Part shown: piece by piece, positions 27,965-36,509 of the stretch
Position numbering within the stretch: position 1 is the stretch's first letter
How the letters are laid out: every line of letters begins with the position of its first letter
Assembly (NCBI GenBank): GCA_963797005.1
Contig: CAWCOF010000011.1
Span: 372,001-436,000, forward strand
Reading direction: 5' to 3'
Origin: AWTP1-13 sp963797005
Lineage (GTDB): Bacteria > Pseudomonadota > Alphaproteobacteria > Rhizobiales > Hyphomicrobiaceae
DNA: 64,000 nucleotides
The notes under the pieces: generated by a model
The model's input: only the letters and a program-made list of their open reading frames with translations
The model's database searches: none
Told to the model about the DNA's origin: nothing
Translations under genes and position numbers: made by a program

Positions 27965-28276
27965 ATGAGCAGACGACCGAGGCGGAACCACTCGCCGGCC
28001 TTCAAGGCCAAGGTGGCGATAGCAGCGATCAAGGGCGAGCGGACGATCGCGCAGATCTCTGAGCAGTTCGATGTTCATCCGAACCAGGTGACCACCTGGA
28101 AGGCGCAGCTGGAAGGCAGCGCCGCGGATGTATTCGATGGTGGCCCCGGCACTGCGCCGGCGGTGCCCGCGGTGGATGTGAAACAGCTTCACGCCAAGAT
28201 CGGCGAGCTGACGCTCGAGAATGATTTTTTAGAGGGCGCGCTCACCAAGGCGGGATTGCTGAGCGCAAGGCGATGA
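27965..28276 (+). CDS. IS3-family transposase OrfA
   Basis: The 103-residue product has the helix-turn-helix of IS3 OrfA (FKAKVAIAAIKGERTIAQIS; QFDVHPNQVTTWKAQL) and a leucine-rich C-terminal helix (KIGELTLENDFLEGALTKAG). The ATG at 27965 is chosen because the family begins with MSRRPRRNHS. It overlaps orfB by four bases (ATGA), so OrfB may be made by re-initiation or by frameshifting to give OrfAB. Confidence 0.9.
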   Translation: MSRRPRRNHSPAFKAKVAIAAIKGERTIAQISEQFDVHPNQVTTWKAQLEGSAADVFDGGPGTAPAVPAVDVKQLHAKIGELTLENDFLEGALTKAGLLSARR

Positions 28277-29109
28277 TCGACCGAGGTCATACGTTGAGCG
28301 TCACGAAGCAGGCTGAGGTGGTCGGGATCGCGCGCAGCACGGTGTATTACCTGCCGCGTCCGGTATCGGCGGCCGATCTCGATCTCATGAAGCAGATCGA
28401 CAGGTTGCACATGGAGTTCCCCTTCGCAGGGGCGCGGATGTTGCGCCGTCTCTTGGCTGCCAATGGGAGCAAGATCGGCCGTCGGCATGTGAAGACGCTG
28501 ATGCGGCGGATGGGGATCGAGGCGCTGTATCGCCGTCCGCGCACGACAAAGCCGGAGCCCGGCCACAAGGTCTATCCGTATCTGCTGCGAGGCGTGGAGG
28601 TCACGCGACCGAACCAGGTGTGGGCGATGGACATCACGTATATCCCGATGGCGCGCGGGTTCGTTTATCTGGCCGTCGTGCTCGACTGGTTCTCGCGCCG
28701 CGTTCTGTCGTGGCGCGTCTCGATCACGATGGAGGCGGCGTTCTGCGTTGAGGTTCTGGAAGAGGCTTTGGCGCAGCACGGTAAACCCGAGATCTTCAAC
28801 ACGGACCAGGGCTCGCAGTTCACGGGCGCCGCCTTCACCGGCATGCTGGCGAAGAACGAGATCGCAATCAGCATGGACGGCAAAGGCGCGTGGCGAGACA
28901 ATGTGTTCGTCGAGCGGCTCTGGCGCAGCGTGAAATACGAGGAGGTCTATCTGCACGCCTACGACAGCGTCAGCGCGGCGCGCGAAGGGATCGGGAGCTA
29001 TCTCGATCTCTACAATCGTCGCCGCCCCCATTCGAGCCTTGACGACCAGACACCCGATCAAGCCTACTTCGGGCACCGGAGCATGCCGCCGATCCGCTTG
29101 GCGGCCTAA
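28273..29109 (+). CDS. IS3-family transposase OrfB (DDE integrase domain)
   Basis: The 278-residue product carries an HTH_21-like N-terminal region and the retroviral integrase core. The catalytic triad is visible: Asp in WAMDITYIPM, Asp in FNTDQGSQFT, and Glu in FVERLWRSVKYEEVY. It ends with the conserved NRRRPHSSLDDQTPDQAY. It is full length, so the element may still be active. Confidence 0.92.
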   Translation: MIDRGHTLSVTKQAEVVGIARSTVYYLPRPVSAADLDLMKQIDRLHMEFPFAGARMLRRLLAANGSKIGRRHVKTLMRRMGIEALYRRPRTTKPEPGHKVYPYLLRGVEVTRPNQVWAMDITYIPMARGFVYLAVVLDWFSRRVLSWRVSITMEAAFCVEVLEEALAQHGKPEIFNTDQGSQFTGAAFTGMLAKNEIAISMDGKGAWRDNVFVERLWRSVKYEEVYLHAYDSVSAAREGIGSYLDLYNRRRPHSSLDDQTPDQAYFGHRSMPPIRLAA

Positions 29110-29980
29110 CCCCGGCAGACGATCCACTTATCCCAGCGGAGATTCTGTCCGAACAAGCGGGACCACCTCAGCATTCGTCGACGACGAACCGAGGCTGTAC
29201 ATGCTTCAACTTGAGCTATCACCGGACAGAAAGCTCAAACGCATGCAATTCGTTCGTCATAGGCCGAAAGGTGGTCGCAAGCCCCCAAAGTTTGCTCTTG
29301 CCGGTTCGGGTGCTTTCGTGCTCGCCAAAGAAAAGGATTGGCTGCGACCCATGACGCGGATCGTTAGCGCCGCGGACCGGAAGAAGTTAGCGCTACACTT
29401 GGTGCCAAAATACTTCGCACAGCTCAACGACAAGGTTCAAGCCGCAGACCCCTATGTCAGCTCTCGATGCATTGTGGCGTGGCGCAACAGGAAGAAGGGC
29501 TTGCACAAGGGTGGGGGTGCGCAACAGTTCTTCACGGGCACAACGCCAGACAGTGGCGGACCAATGATACCCACAATTACAAACGGTGGAGATATCGTAG
29601 CGCTCTTGACACCCCTCTGGAAAAGGATGGAGCAGAGCCTCGCAGCATTGCCGCCCGGCTCCCAGGAACTGCCCAACTTTGAGTTCGATACTGACGAGAT
29701 AAACAAAGAAATTGCCAGGATGCCGCGGCGGCCCGACGAAAACCTAAAATAGCCGTCCGCGATCACCGTGACGGGCGTTCCCAAAGGCGCGTCTTGTAGT
29801 TTGGCCGCCCCGCCAAGTCGATCGCGCCCCGCGGCTGTCGGCGTTCAGCGTGAGCAGCCGGCAAGACGCCGCAGCTCGGCGAGGATGGTGGCGCCGGGCG
29901 CCCAAGCGCCGCGGGCTAGTGCGCAAGGTGCCGCCGACCATAACGGTGCTTTGAAGACGTGCCGAAGCGATCGAAACCAC

Positions 29981-30796
29981 CTACCTCCCCGTAAATCTGG
30001 GCGCGCGCTTCTCCACGTAGTGCGCCACGCCCTCGCGGAAGTCCTCCGTGTCGCGGCAGATCTCCTGCTCGCGGTTGGCGACCGCGGTCGCCTCGGCCAG
30101 CGACTGGAACAGCGCCTCGTAGACCTGGCGCTTGATGATGCGCATCGAACGGGGCGAGGCGAGGTTGGCGATCTCGGCGGCGCGCGCCTGCACGGCCTCG
30201 CCGAAGCCCTCCGCCGGCAGCATCTGCACGAGGCCCATGCGCGCCGCCTCCTCGGCCGCCACCATGCGCGCCGACAGCAGCAGGTCGAGCGCGTGCATGG
30301 GCCCGATCAGCCGCGGCAGCATCCAGGAGATGCCGTGCTCGGCAATCAGCCCGCGCCGGGCAAACGCGGTGGTGAGCTTGGCGCCCGCCGCCATGTAGCG
30401 GATGTCGCAATAGAGCGTGATGACGAGGCCGATGCCGGCCACGGGGCCGTTGATGCCGGCGATCACCGGCTTCTTCAGCCTGAGAATATAGCTGCAGCGC
30501 TGGGCGAAGTTGGCGGCGAGCCCCTCGGTTGGCCAGTCGCCCTCGTTCTTGAGGTTGCTCTTGCCCGCGGCCGCCGAGTACAGGCGCGCCATGTCGGCGC
30601 CGGCGCAGAAGCCGCGACCCGCGCCCGTCAGCACAATCGCACGCACGCCCTCGTCGGCATCCGCCGTCTCGAAGGCCTCGCGCAGCTCGTTCGACATCAC
30701 CGCCGTCCAGGCGTTGAGCCGGTCGGGTCGGTTCAGCGTGATGGTGGCGACCCGATTCTGCACCGCGTAGAGGATTTCCTGCCAGCCCTTGCTCAT
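29981..30796 (-). CDS. Enoyl-CoA hydratase/isomerase family protein
   Basis: The 271-residue crotonase-fold protein has the oxyanion-hole motifs GRGFCAGADM (about residues 65-74) and NGPVAGIGLVITLYCDIRY (about 118-136). Expected catalytic Glu positions carry other residues in part, so it may be an isomerase or have another crotonase activity and not be a standard hydratase. The ATG at 30796 follows GGGGAGG; longer starts are unlikely. An FAD oxidoreductase gene lies upstream on the same strand with 84 bases between the two genes. The substrate is unknown. Confidence 0.85.
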   Translation of the reverse strand: MSKGWQEILYAVQNRVATITLNRPDRLNAWTAVMSNELREAFETADADEGVRAIVLTGAGRGFCAGADMARLYSAAAGKSNLKNEGDWPTEGLAANFAQRCSYILRLKKPVIAGINGPVAGIGLVITLYCDIRYMAAGAKLTTAFARRGLIAEHGISWMLPRLIGPMHALDLLLSARMVAAEEAARMGLVQMLPAEGFGEAVQARAAEIANLASPRSMRIIKRQVYEALFQSLAEATAVANREQEICRDTEDFREGVAHYVEKRAPRFTGR

Positions 30797-30880
30797 GCGC
30801 GCCTCCCCGGACCCGTGCTCGAACTCGAGCGACAATAGTAGCGCCGGCCCGGCGCGCGCCATAGCGGCGATGCCTGCGCC

Positions 30881-32173
30881 TCAAACCTCGCGGGCGTCGC
30901 GGCGCTTGGCCTCGAGCAGCATCAGCGGCGCCACCCGGCGCACCAGGCCGTGCAAGGGGACCGGCGCCGGCTCGGTGAAGGGCAGCGCCAGCTCGGATTC
31001 CGGCCGGCCCTGGATCGCGCCTGCGAACTCGCGCCCCAAGGCGATCGCCAGCGCCACCGCGCGCCCGTTGCAGCCGGCCCAGGCATAGCCGTCCGGGCCC
31101 AGCCGGTGCAGGTGGGGCAGGTTGTCCATCGTCATGCCGACGGTGCCGTTCCACACGTAGTCGAAGCGCACCTCGCCGATATCGGGAAAGAGCCGCTTGA
31201 GCCGCGCCGCAACGTAAGGCTTCAGCCGCTCCGCCCCGTTGGCGGGATTGACCAGCGCGCCGCCCGTCACCAGCCGGTGGCGCGCGTCGTAGCGGGCGAA
31301 GTAGAGCTCACCGTGCGTATCCGACATGGCCGGGCGGCCGGGCAGGATGGTGCGGCGCAGGTTGTCGCCCAGCGGCATGGTCGCCATCTGCCACGACAGG
31401 ATCGGGATCGTCTCGCGCGCGATGTCCGGGGCCAACCCCGGCGCGACCGATCCGGTGTAGGCATTGGTCGCCAGCAGCAGGGCGCGCGCGCTCACCCGCC
31501 CGCGCGGGGTCGTCACGATCCAGCGGTCGCCGACGCGCTCGTAGGACTGCGCGGGTGTGCGCGCATAGATCGTGCCGCCGCGGGCCACGACGGCACGGCC
31601 AAGCGCGCGCACCAGCGCCAGCGGGTTGATGTGGCCGCCGGTCCTGTTCCACCAGCCGCCGGACCAGGCATCCGAACCGACCCGGCGCCGCACCTCCTCG
31701 CGCGACAGAAGCTCGACCGGCGCGCCCCACTTCAACCAGGCGGCGACGCGGCGCTCGGCGATCTTCATGCGTCCTGGCGAATGCACGGGCTGAATCCAGC
31801 CGGTCTGCTCCGCCTCCGCCTCCAGTCCCTCCTCGCGCACGAGGTCGAACAGGATCGAGGCGCTGTCGCGCAGCAGCGCCACGAAGCGCTCGCCGGCGGC
31901 GCCGTGGCGGGCGACGATGTCGTCGGGCTCGGCGCGCGACAGGGTCGGGATCACCTGGCCGTTGTTGCGGCCCGACGCGCCCCAGCCGGGCTCGACCGCT
32001 TCCAGCACCGCAACCTCGATGCCCGCACGCCGCAGATGCAGCGCCGCCGACAGCCCGGTGAAGCCCGCCCCGACGATCGCCGCGTCGACCGTCCGGTCGC
32101 CGTCGAGCGCCGGCAGCTCCGGCCCCGGCGGCGTCACGGCGGCCCACAGCGATGGCGGCCAGTCTGTCGGCAT
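30881..32173 (-). CDS. FAD-dependent oxidoreductase (DAO family)
   Basis: The 430-residue protein has the N-terminal dinucleotide-binding motif DAAIVGAGFTGLSAALHLRR (about residues 29-48), the GASGRNNGQV segment typical of gamma-glutamylputrescine oxidase-like enzymes, and the C-terminal FAD motif FDYVWNGTVGMTMDNLPHL. It would oxidatively deaminate an amino acid or polyamine derivative. The ATG at 32173 (MPTDWPPSLW) best fits the family, although no clear ribosome binding site is present; an ATG 27 bases upstream is possible. It lies upstream of the enoyl-CoA hydratase gene. Confidence 0.8.
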   Translation of the reverse strand: MPTDWPPSLWAAVTPPGPELPALDGDRTVDAAIVGAGFTGLSAALHLRRAGIEVAVLEAVEPGWGASGRNNGQVIPTLSRAEPDDIVARHGAAGERFVALLRDSASILFDLVREEGLEAEAEQTGWIQPVHSPGRMKIAERRVAAWLKWGAPVELLSREEVRRRVGSDAWSGGWWNRTGGHINPLALVRALGRAVVARGGTIYARTPAQSYERVGDRWIVTTPRGRVSARALLLATNAYTGSVAPGLAPDIARETIPILSWQMATMPLGDNLRRTILPGRPAMSDTHGELYFARYDARHRLVTGGALVNPANGAERLKPYVAARLKRLFPDIGEVRFDYVWNGTVGMTMDNLPHLHRLGPDGYAWAGCNGRAVALAIALGREFAGAIQGRPESELALPFTEPAPVPLHGLVRRVAPLMLLEAKRRDAREV

Positions 32174-32254
32174 TCGCGCGCATGCCGCGCACTTGGCCAT
32201 CGGGCCCACGCCGGCGCAAGCCCCTTGTCGCCGCGCGGCCCCTCCTGCACTCTG

Positions 32255-32337
32255 TAGGGCGCAATAGGCGTCAGCCGTATTGCGCCGATCGACCGCAAAG
32301 CGGTGCAATACGCTTCGCTATTGCACCCTACGGCCGC
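32255..32337. repeat. Palindromic repeat between divergent genes
   Basis: GGGCGCAATAGGC / CGTATTGCGCC and GGTGCAATACGC / GCTATTGCACC form two adjacent inverted repeats, with TGTAGGG and CCCTACGG at the outer edges. This is a typical dispersed TAGGGTGCAATA element. Confidence 0.65.
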
Positions 32338-32354
32338 GAAGCGAAGGAGTACCC

Positions 32355-32840
32355 ATGTCCAACACCGAGACGATGGCCATGCTGGAGAAGCGGCGCATCG
32401 AGGCGGCGATCCTCAAGCACGTCTACGACACGCTCAAAGCCAGCCACGGCGCCGAGACGGCGAAGCGGACCGTCGCCGCTGCCGTGCGTGAATCCGCCGT
32501 CGAGCAGGCGCGCCAGCTGGCGGCAGCCGTCGGCGGCAAGACCTCCATGCAGACCTTCATCGAGCGGCAGGAGCCCTGGCTCAGGGGCGGCGCGCTGGAG
32601 CGGGAGATCATCGAGCAGAGCGACACGAAGTACCGCTTCAACGTCACGCGCTGCAAGTACGCCGAGATGTACCGCGACATGGGGCTCGGCGAGATCGGCC
32701 ACCTGCTCTCCTGCCAGCGCGACGGCACCTTCTGCGAGGGCTACGACGACCGCCTCAAGCTCAAGCGCACGCAGACCATCATGCAGGGCGCCAGCCACTG
32801 CGACTTCGACTACACCTACGAGAAGGACAACAAGGCCTGA
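32355..32840 (+). CDS. L-2-amino-thiazoline-4-carboxylic acid hydrolase family protein
   Basis: The 161-residue protein matches the ATC hydrolase family: an N-terminal helical half (KRRIEAAILKHVYDTLKASH), then VTRCKYAEMYRDMGLGEIGH, LLSCQRDGTFCEGYD and a terminal CDFDYTYEK. In the founding pathway the enzyme opens L-2-amino-thiazoline-4-carboxylate on the way to cysteine, but most family members are uncharacterised. The Cys and His residues of these motifs are conserved. AAGGAG lies eight bases before the ATG at 32355. It follows the palindromic repeat. Confidence 0.8.
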   Translation: MSNTETMAMLEKRRIEAAILKHVYDTLKASHGAETAKRTVAAAVRESAVEQARQLAAAVGGKTSMQTFIERQEPWLRGGALEREIIEQSDTKYRFNVTRCKYAEMYRDMGLGEIGHLLSCQRDGTFCEGYDDRLKLKRTQTIMQGASHCDFDYTYEKDNKA

Positions 32841-33013
32841 GCGTCGTCCCACCTGGATCAGGTCGGAGAGAGGCTGCGCCAGATCGTTGCTCGGGCCGCC
32901 CGACGGGCGAATGCGAGGCCGTTGCGCTGCCGGATTGTCTTTATTCTGACGAAGCGCTAGGCTGACTTGCGAAAATTTGTTGCTTTGCTTCCATGTGGCA
33001 AGGGAGACGCCCC

Positions 33014-33382
33014 ATGAAATTTAGTCTGGCGATGAGTGTACTTGTGGTTGCGTTGGCGATGATAGTCCAGCAGACGCCCGCATATGCATGGTGCGAAAAG
33101 GATTGTCGTAGCCTTTGCCGTGCGACGGCCGGACGTGGTTGGTCCGGCACTGCTGAAAGCTGCATCAAGCACTTCCAGTGTTCGCAATTCGCGGGCCGAA
33201 AATGCGAACCTGCCCGCGTCAGGGCAAGAGCCCGACGATACAATACCGGCAAGAGCCAATGTTGGCGGTTCCAAGACTGCGCTGCCAAATGCAAACGAAC
33301 CTGGCGCCAAAACAATTGGTCGAGCGCGAAAGACTGCATACAAGACTTTCCGTGTTCGCAATATCCGCGCACCTGTGGATAG
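33014..33382 (+). CDS. Secreted Cys-rich protein with two internal repeats
   Basis: The 122-residue product begins with a signal peptide (FSLAMSVLVVALAMIVQQ, cleavage near AYA-W). The mature part consists of two related units of about 42 residues, each with six Cys in the pattern C-x3/5-C-x3-C-x13-C-x5-C-x6/7-C: WCEKDCRSLC... CIKHFQCSQF and QCWRFQDCAAKC... CIQDFPCSQY. The conserved CIxxFxCSQ block makes the duplication obvious. All Cys could be paired, giving two small disulfide-rich domains. AAGGGAG precedes the ATG. Family and role are unknown; it may be an extracellular binding or inhibitory protein. Confidence 0.65.
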   Translation: MKFSLAMSVLVVALAMIVQQTPAYAWCEKDCRSLCRATAGRGWSGTAESCIKHFQCSQFAGRKCEPARVRARARRYNTGKSQCWRFQDCAAKCKRTWRQNNWSSAKDCIQDFPCSQYPRTCG

Positions 33383-33460
33383 TTGAATTGACCCGTCGCG
33401 ACGCTGCCAACCCTTGCTTGGTCGGAAGCCGCCGCGACATGGAGATCGCGACGCGCGTCC

Positions 33461-34279
33461 TTACTTGATGCGGAACTGGATGGGCAGCACCAGATCGAAC
33501 GTCGCGCCGCTCACCTGCGCGGGTGGGGCGGGCAGCGGGCTCGCGCGCTGCAGCACGGCCAGTGCCTCCTCGTCGAGCGCGGCGAAACCGGAGCTGGCAA
33601 CGACGGCGGCAGCCGAGATCTGGCCCGTCCGGTCGACGGCAAACCGCACGCGCACGTCGCCCTCGATCCGTCGCCTGCGAGCCGTGCGCGGATAGCGCTT
33701 GTAGCGATTGAGGTGCGAGGCGAGCGCCTTCTCCCACGACGCCTTGGCCCGGGCTGCGGCAGCGGCGAGCCCCGGTGAGGGAGCTGCAGCCACGGGCGCC
33801 GGCTTCGCATCGTTCCGCGGTGGGGCCGTGGCAAGGGACGCAGCCGCGGCCTGCCTCTCGCTGTGCTGGGCAGGCACCTCCTCCGTCTGCGGCTGCTCCT
33901 TCGGCTTTGCCTCGTCGACCAGCGTGCGCTTGGGCAACACCACTTCTGGCTTCGGCGCCAAGGGCGACGGCTCGACCCGTGGCAGCTCCTGGTCGACCTC
34001 CTGCTTGACCTCCTTGGCCGCCGGCGGCGTGGGCTCGGCCTCGTCCATCAGCGGCCCGGGAGCCGCGTCGGGCGCGTCGAGGCGCGGCGACAGCGGCATG
34101 GGCGCCAGCTCGATCACCACGGGCCCGGCCGCGGAGTTCTGCGTCTCGGCTGGCCGCCAATTTATCGTCGCCAGCGCCGCCGCGCAGACATGTCCCGCTA
34201 TCACCAGCGCCGCCGCGGTCGACCAGCGCAGGACGCGTGTGCCGCGTAGCTCGAACGGACTGGCGGCGGCGACGGTCAT
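33461..34279 (-). CDS. tonB: TonB energy transducer
   Basis: The 272-residue protein has one N-terminal membrane span (about residues 22-42), a long periplasmic Pro/Glu/Lys-rich linker (about 55-150), and a C-terminal TonB domain (about 185-272) with YPRTARRRRIEGDVRVRFAV. It transmits proton-motive force from ExbB-ExbD to outer membrane receptors for siderophores, haem or cobalamin. Its ATG overlaps the exbD stop (ATGA), so it is the last gene of the exbB-exbD-tonB operon. No receptor gene is adjacent. Confidence 0.9.
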   Translation of the reverse strand: MTVAAASPFELRGTRVLRWSTAAALVIAGHVCAAALATINWRPAETQNSAAGPVVIELAPMPLSPRLDAPDAAPGPLMDEAEPTPPAAKEVKQEVDQELPRVEPSPLAPKPEVVLPKRTLVDEAKPKEQPQTEEVPAQHSERQAAAASLATAPPRNDAKPAPVAAAPSPGLAAAAARAKASWEKALASHLNRYKRYPRTARRRRIEGDVRVRFAVDRTGQISAAAVVASSGFAALDEEALAVLQRASPLPAPPAQVSGATFDLVLPIQFRIK

Positions 34280-34773
34280 GGCTCCTTCTTCGGCGGGTTC
34301 GCGGCCGGCGCGGGCTCGGAGCCCGGCGCGACGGCCGATGGCGGCGGCAGGTCGGAAGTCTGCCCCTCCAGGCCGACGAGCGCCACCTTGAGATAGCCCG
34401 CGGCCCGCAGCAGGTTCATCACATGCATCAGCGCGCCGTAAGGCACGGCCTTGTCGGCGCGCAGGAAAATGCGTTGTTGCCGATCCGAGCCCGTCGCGGC
34501 TTCGACCGCGGAAGCAAGCTGCCCGGGCGAGACCGGATCGTTGCCCAGCGCCAGCGACAGGTCCTGCTTGATGGTGAGGAACAGCGGTTTGTCAGGCCTC
34601 GGCTGCGGCTTGGTCGTCGACACCGGCAGGTCGACGGCCACGTCCACCGTCGACAAGGGTGCTGCCACCATGAAGATGATGAGCAGCACCAGCATGACGT
34701 CGATGAACGGCGTCACGTTGATCTCGTGCAGCTCGTCGGAGTCGTCGCCGCCGCCGTCGAGACGCGCCGCCAT
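34276..34773 (-). CDS. exbD: ExbD biopolymer transport protein
   Basis: The 165-residue protein has a short cytoplasmic N-terminus, one membrane span (NVTPFIDVMLVLLIIFMVAA, about residues 19-38) with the essential Asp in the span, and a periplasmic domain (LFLTIKQDLSLALGN... VPYGALMHVMNLLRAAGYLKVALV). The C-terminal tail is Pro-rich. It works with ExbB as the proton channel that powers TonB. It lies six bases after exbB and overlaps tonB by four. Confidence 0.92.
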   Translation of the reverse strand: MAARLDGGGDDSDELHEINVTPFIDVMLVLLIIFMVAAPLSTVDVAVDLPVSTTKPQPRPDKPLFLTIKQDLSLALGNDPVSPGQLASAVEAATGSDRQQRIFLRADKAVPYGALMHVMNLLRAAGYLKVALVGLEGQTSDLPPPSAVAPGSEPAPAANPPKKEP

Positions 34774-34779
34774 GGGGTT

Positions 34780-35697
34780 TTACTCCGCGGCCCTGGCCAG
34801 CTCGACAGGCGCCCGCCCGCGATCGAGATCGCGCGACACCAGCCCCTGCACGTCGGCACCGGCATCGCCCACGAGCGCCCGGTAGCGGGCGATCGAGCGC
34901 GCGAACTGGTTGTAGATGATGACCGCGGGGATTGCCGCGAACAGGCCGACCGCGGTGGCGAGCAGCGCCTCGGCGATGCCGGGCGCGACCACGGCAAGGT
35001 TGGTGGTCTGCGCCTTGGAGATGCCGATGAAGCTGTTCATGATGCCCCACACCGTGCCGAACAGGCCGACGAACGGCGCCGTGGCGCCGATGGTGGCGAG
35101 TACCCCCGTGCCGCGGTTCATCTCGCGGCCGGCGGCGACCTCGAGCCGGGCAAGCCGCGTGGCGATCCGCTCCTTGATGCCGCTCTTGTCGGAAATATCG
35201 GAGGACAGGCGCAGCTCGGCGACGGCCGCGTCGATGAGCGCCGGCAGGATGCCGCGGCGAGACCCGACTTTGGCGTGGGCGTCAGCGAGCGAGCGCTCGC
35301 CGCTGATCGCGGCCAGGCCTCGGCGCAGTCGGCCCAGAGTGACGAACAGCTCGATATTCTTGGCGAGCCATACCGTCCAAGTCATGAGCGAGGCGAACAC
35401 CAGGCCGACGATGACGGTTTGCACGACGATGTCGGCTGAAACGAACATTGACCAGGGCGACAGGTCACGCGGGAGTTGCGCGCTGCCGATAACGGGCAGC
35501 GTCGGCGGCCGGGGCGATGCAGGCTCGGCCGCGGGTTGTGCGGGTGCGGGAGGCGATGCCGGGCCGGCTGCAGGCTGCGCCGCGCTGTCCTGGGCATGAC
35601 ATACGCCCGCTAGGATAGGAGCGCCCCAAAGCAGGCACGCAAGCAGCAGGCCCGAGATCGTGTTGGCGGCGCGCCGGCCTATTGGCATTCGTGTCAT
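34780..35697 (-). CDS. exbB: ExbB biopolymer transport protein (TonB-system)
   Basis: The 305-residue MotA/TolQ/ExbB protein has an N-terminal signal or anchor segment (about residues 12-32), a Pro/Ala-rich periplasmic stretch, one span near 88-110, a long cytoplasmic domain, and the conserved C-terminal pair of spans containing APFVGLFGTVWGIMNSF and ALLATAVGLFAAIPAVIIYN. The long N-terminal periplasmic extension is characteristic of alphaproteobacterial ExbB. The ATG at 35697 (MTRMPIG) is preferred. It is the first gene of the operon; tandem 13-base repeats and a palindrome lie 270-360 bases upstream. Confidence 0.9.
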   Translation of the reverse strand: MTRMPIGRRAANTISGLLLACLLWGAPILAGVCHAQDSAAQPAAGPASPPAPAQPAAEPASPRPPTLPVIGSAQLPRDLSPWSMFVSADIVVQTVIVGLVFASLMTWTVWLAKNIELFVTLGRLRRGLAAISGERSLADAHAKVGSRRGILPALIDAAVAELRLSSDISDKSGIKERIATRLARLEVAAGREMNRGTGVLATIGATAPFVGLFGTVWGIMNSFIGISKAQTTNLAVVAPGIAEALLATAVGLFAAIPAVIIYNQFARSIARYRALVGDAGADVQGLVSRDLDRGRAPVELARAAE

Positions 35698-35965
35698 GCG
35701 CTGAGGACGCCTCTTCGTGTACGGGGAGTAGCAGCCCCACCGCTGCCTAGACCATGTGAGGAATGAGAAAAAGGGGCGCCCCCAACCTCGCCTTGCCAGC
35801 GCTCCGATCCCCTCCAGTTGCGCAGACCGGGCTTTGGACAAGACGCAACGTTATAACATCCTGGCAGCTGCGGCAACCGCAGGGCTCTTTCTGCGCGAGC
35901 TGGTGTTGGGCCTTCTGCGCGAACGGGTGCTGGACCTGCGGCGCTCGGGCTGGCGAAACCCCTTA

Positions 35966-36017
35966 AGGGCCCCGTCTGAGGGCCCCGTCCGAGGGCCCCC
36001 TCTGAGGGCTACGTCTC
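35966..36017. repeat. Four tandem 13-base repeats
   Basis: The units AGGGCCCCGTCTG, AGGGCCCCGTCCG, AGGGCCCCCTCTG and AGGGCTACGTCTC lie head to tail in the exbB upstream region. The first three differ by one or two bases, the last is more diverged. Confidence 0.85.
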
Positions 36018-36036
36018 GATCGGGGGAACGGTAGTA

Positions 36037-36061
36037 ATACTTGACGATCAAAGTCAAGTAT
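36037..36061. promoter_or_regulatory. 9-base perfect inverted repeat, candidate operator
   Basis: ATACTTGAC and GTCAAGTAT flank seven bases (GATCAAA). The site lies in the region between exbB and a divergent small secreted protein gene, 340 and 115 bases from their starts. A dimeric repressor is likely. With a TonB operon next to it, an iron-responsive regulator is one possibility, but the sequence does not match a Fur, Irr or RirA consensus that I can recognise. Confidence 0.45.
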
Positions 36062-36176
36062 ACGGCCGGCCCTCCCGCCGGCAATGTAATCGGCAGTGAT
36101 TTTGCCCGCCCGCCTCCTCCCCGTCAGCCCGGCCTTTTCGGCAAGCTCGGGGCGCCGGACCAGCGGATTGAGGACC

Positions 36177-36509
36177 ATGCCTACTCCAAAGGCCGCCACG
36201 GTCGTTGCTCTTGCCCTTTTGGCCGGCACTGCCGTCGCGCTGGGCGCGTTCGTGCCGGTCTCATCGCGCGCGCTCGCCCATTCCTGGTATCCGGAGAAAT
36301 GCTGCGGCGGCCAGGACTGCCACAAGGTCGATCGCATCGAGCGCCTTCCCGATGGCGACTCGATCTTCTATGCCGGCTCGATCACGGTGGTCGTGGCGGC
36401 GGAGTTCCTGCGGCTGCCGTCGGAGGACAACGATACGCACATCTGCGTCTATCGCATCAACAACGGCGAGTACCGGCCGCGATGCGTGTTCGTCCCAGGG
36501 GCATCCTGA
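36177..36509 (+). CDS. Small exported protein with CC and DC motifs
   Basis: The 110-residue product has an N-terminal signal peptide (TVVALALLAGTAVALGAF, cut after ALA near residue 33). The mature protein starts HSWYPEKCCGGQDC and contains further Cys near the end (HICVYRI, RPRCVFVP). Small proteins with this HSWYPxxCC start occur widely in Hyphomicrobiales without assigned function. The ATG at 36177 follows GAGGACC; an upstream ATG at 36096 is less likely. Probably periplasmic, with disulfides or a metal site. Confidence 0.65.
   Translation: MPTPKAATVVALALLAGTAVALGAFVPVSSRALAHSWYPEKCCGGQDCHKVDRIERLPDGDSIFYAGSITVVVAAEFLRLPSEDNDTHICVYRINNGEYRPRCVFVPGAS

Larger units (their letters stand above)
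27876..29170 (+). mobile_element. IS3-family insertion sequence, about 1,295 bp
   Basis: The ends are 24-base imperfect inverted repeats sharing the inner TTCGGAC (left 27876-27899, right 29147-29170; 16 of 24 match). A 3-base duplication, GCA, flanks it (27873-27875 and 29171-29173). It encodes overlapping orfA and orfB in the usual IS3 layout. The insertion interrupts a proteasome-like gene whose frame is restored when the element is removed, which confirms the boundaries. Confidence 0.85.
27540..29752 (+). pseudogene. Proteasome-like (Ntn-hydrolase fold) protein disrupted by an IS3 element
   Basis: The 5' part (27540-27875) begins with GTG and reads TLILAAVGKETIWLAADRRLTARG and VAILGYAGLGETAAG, similar to the opening of proteasome beta/HslV-type Ntn hydrolases with a Thr right after the start. 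The 3' part resumes at 29171 (AFVDDEPRLYMLQLEL) and ends at 29752 (IARMPRRPDENLK). Removing the IS at 27876-29170 and one GCA copy restores one frame of about 305 residues through an Ala codon. Function unknown. The gene lies immediately after the tRNA fragment and has lower GC than the chromosome around it, so it may belong to the island. Confidence 0.6.

Noticed and set aside
35966..36017. CRISPR array
   Set aside because: Repeats are 13 bases long and directly abutting with no spacers.
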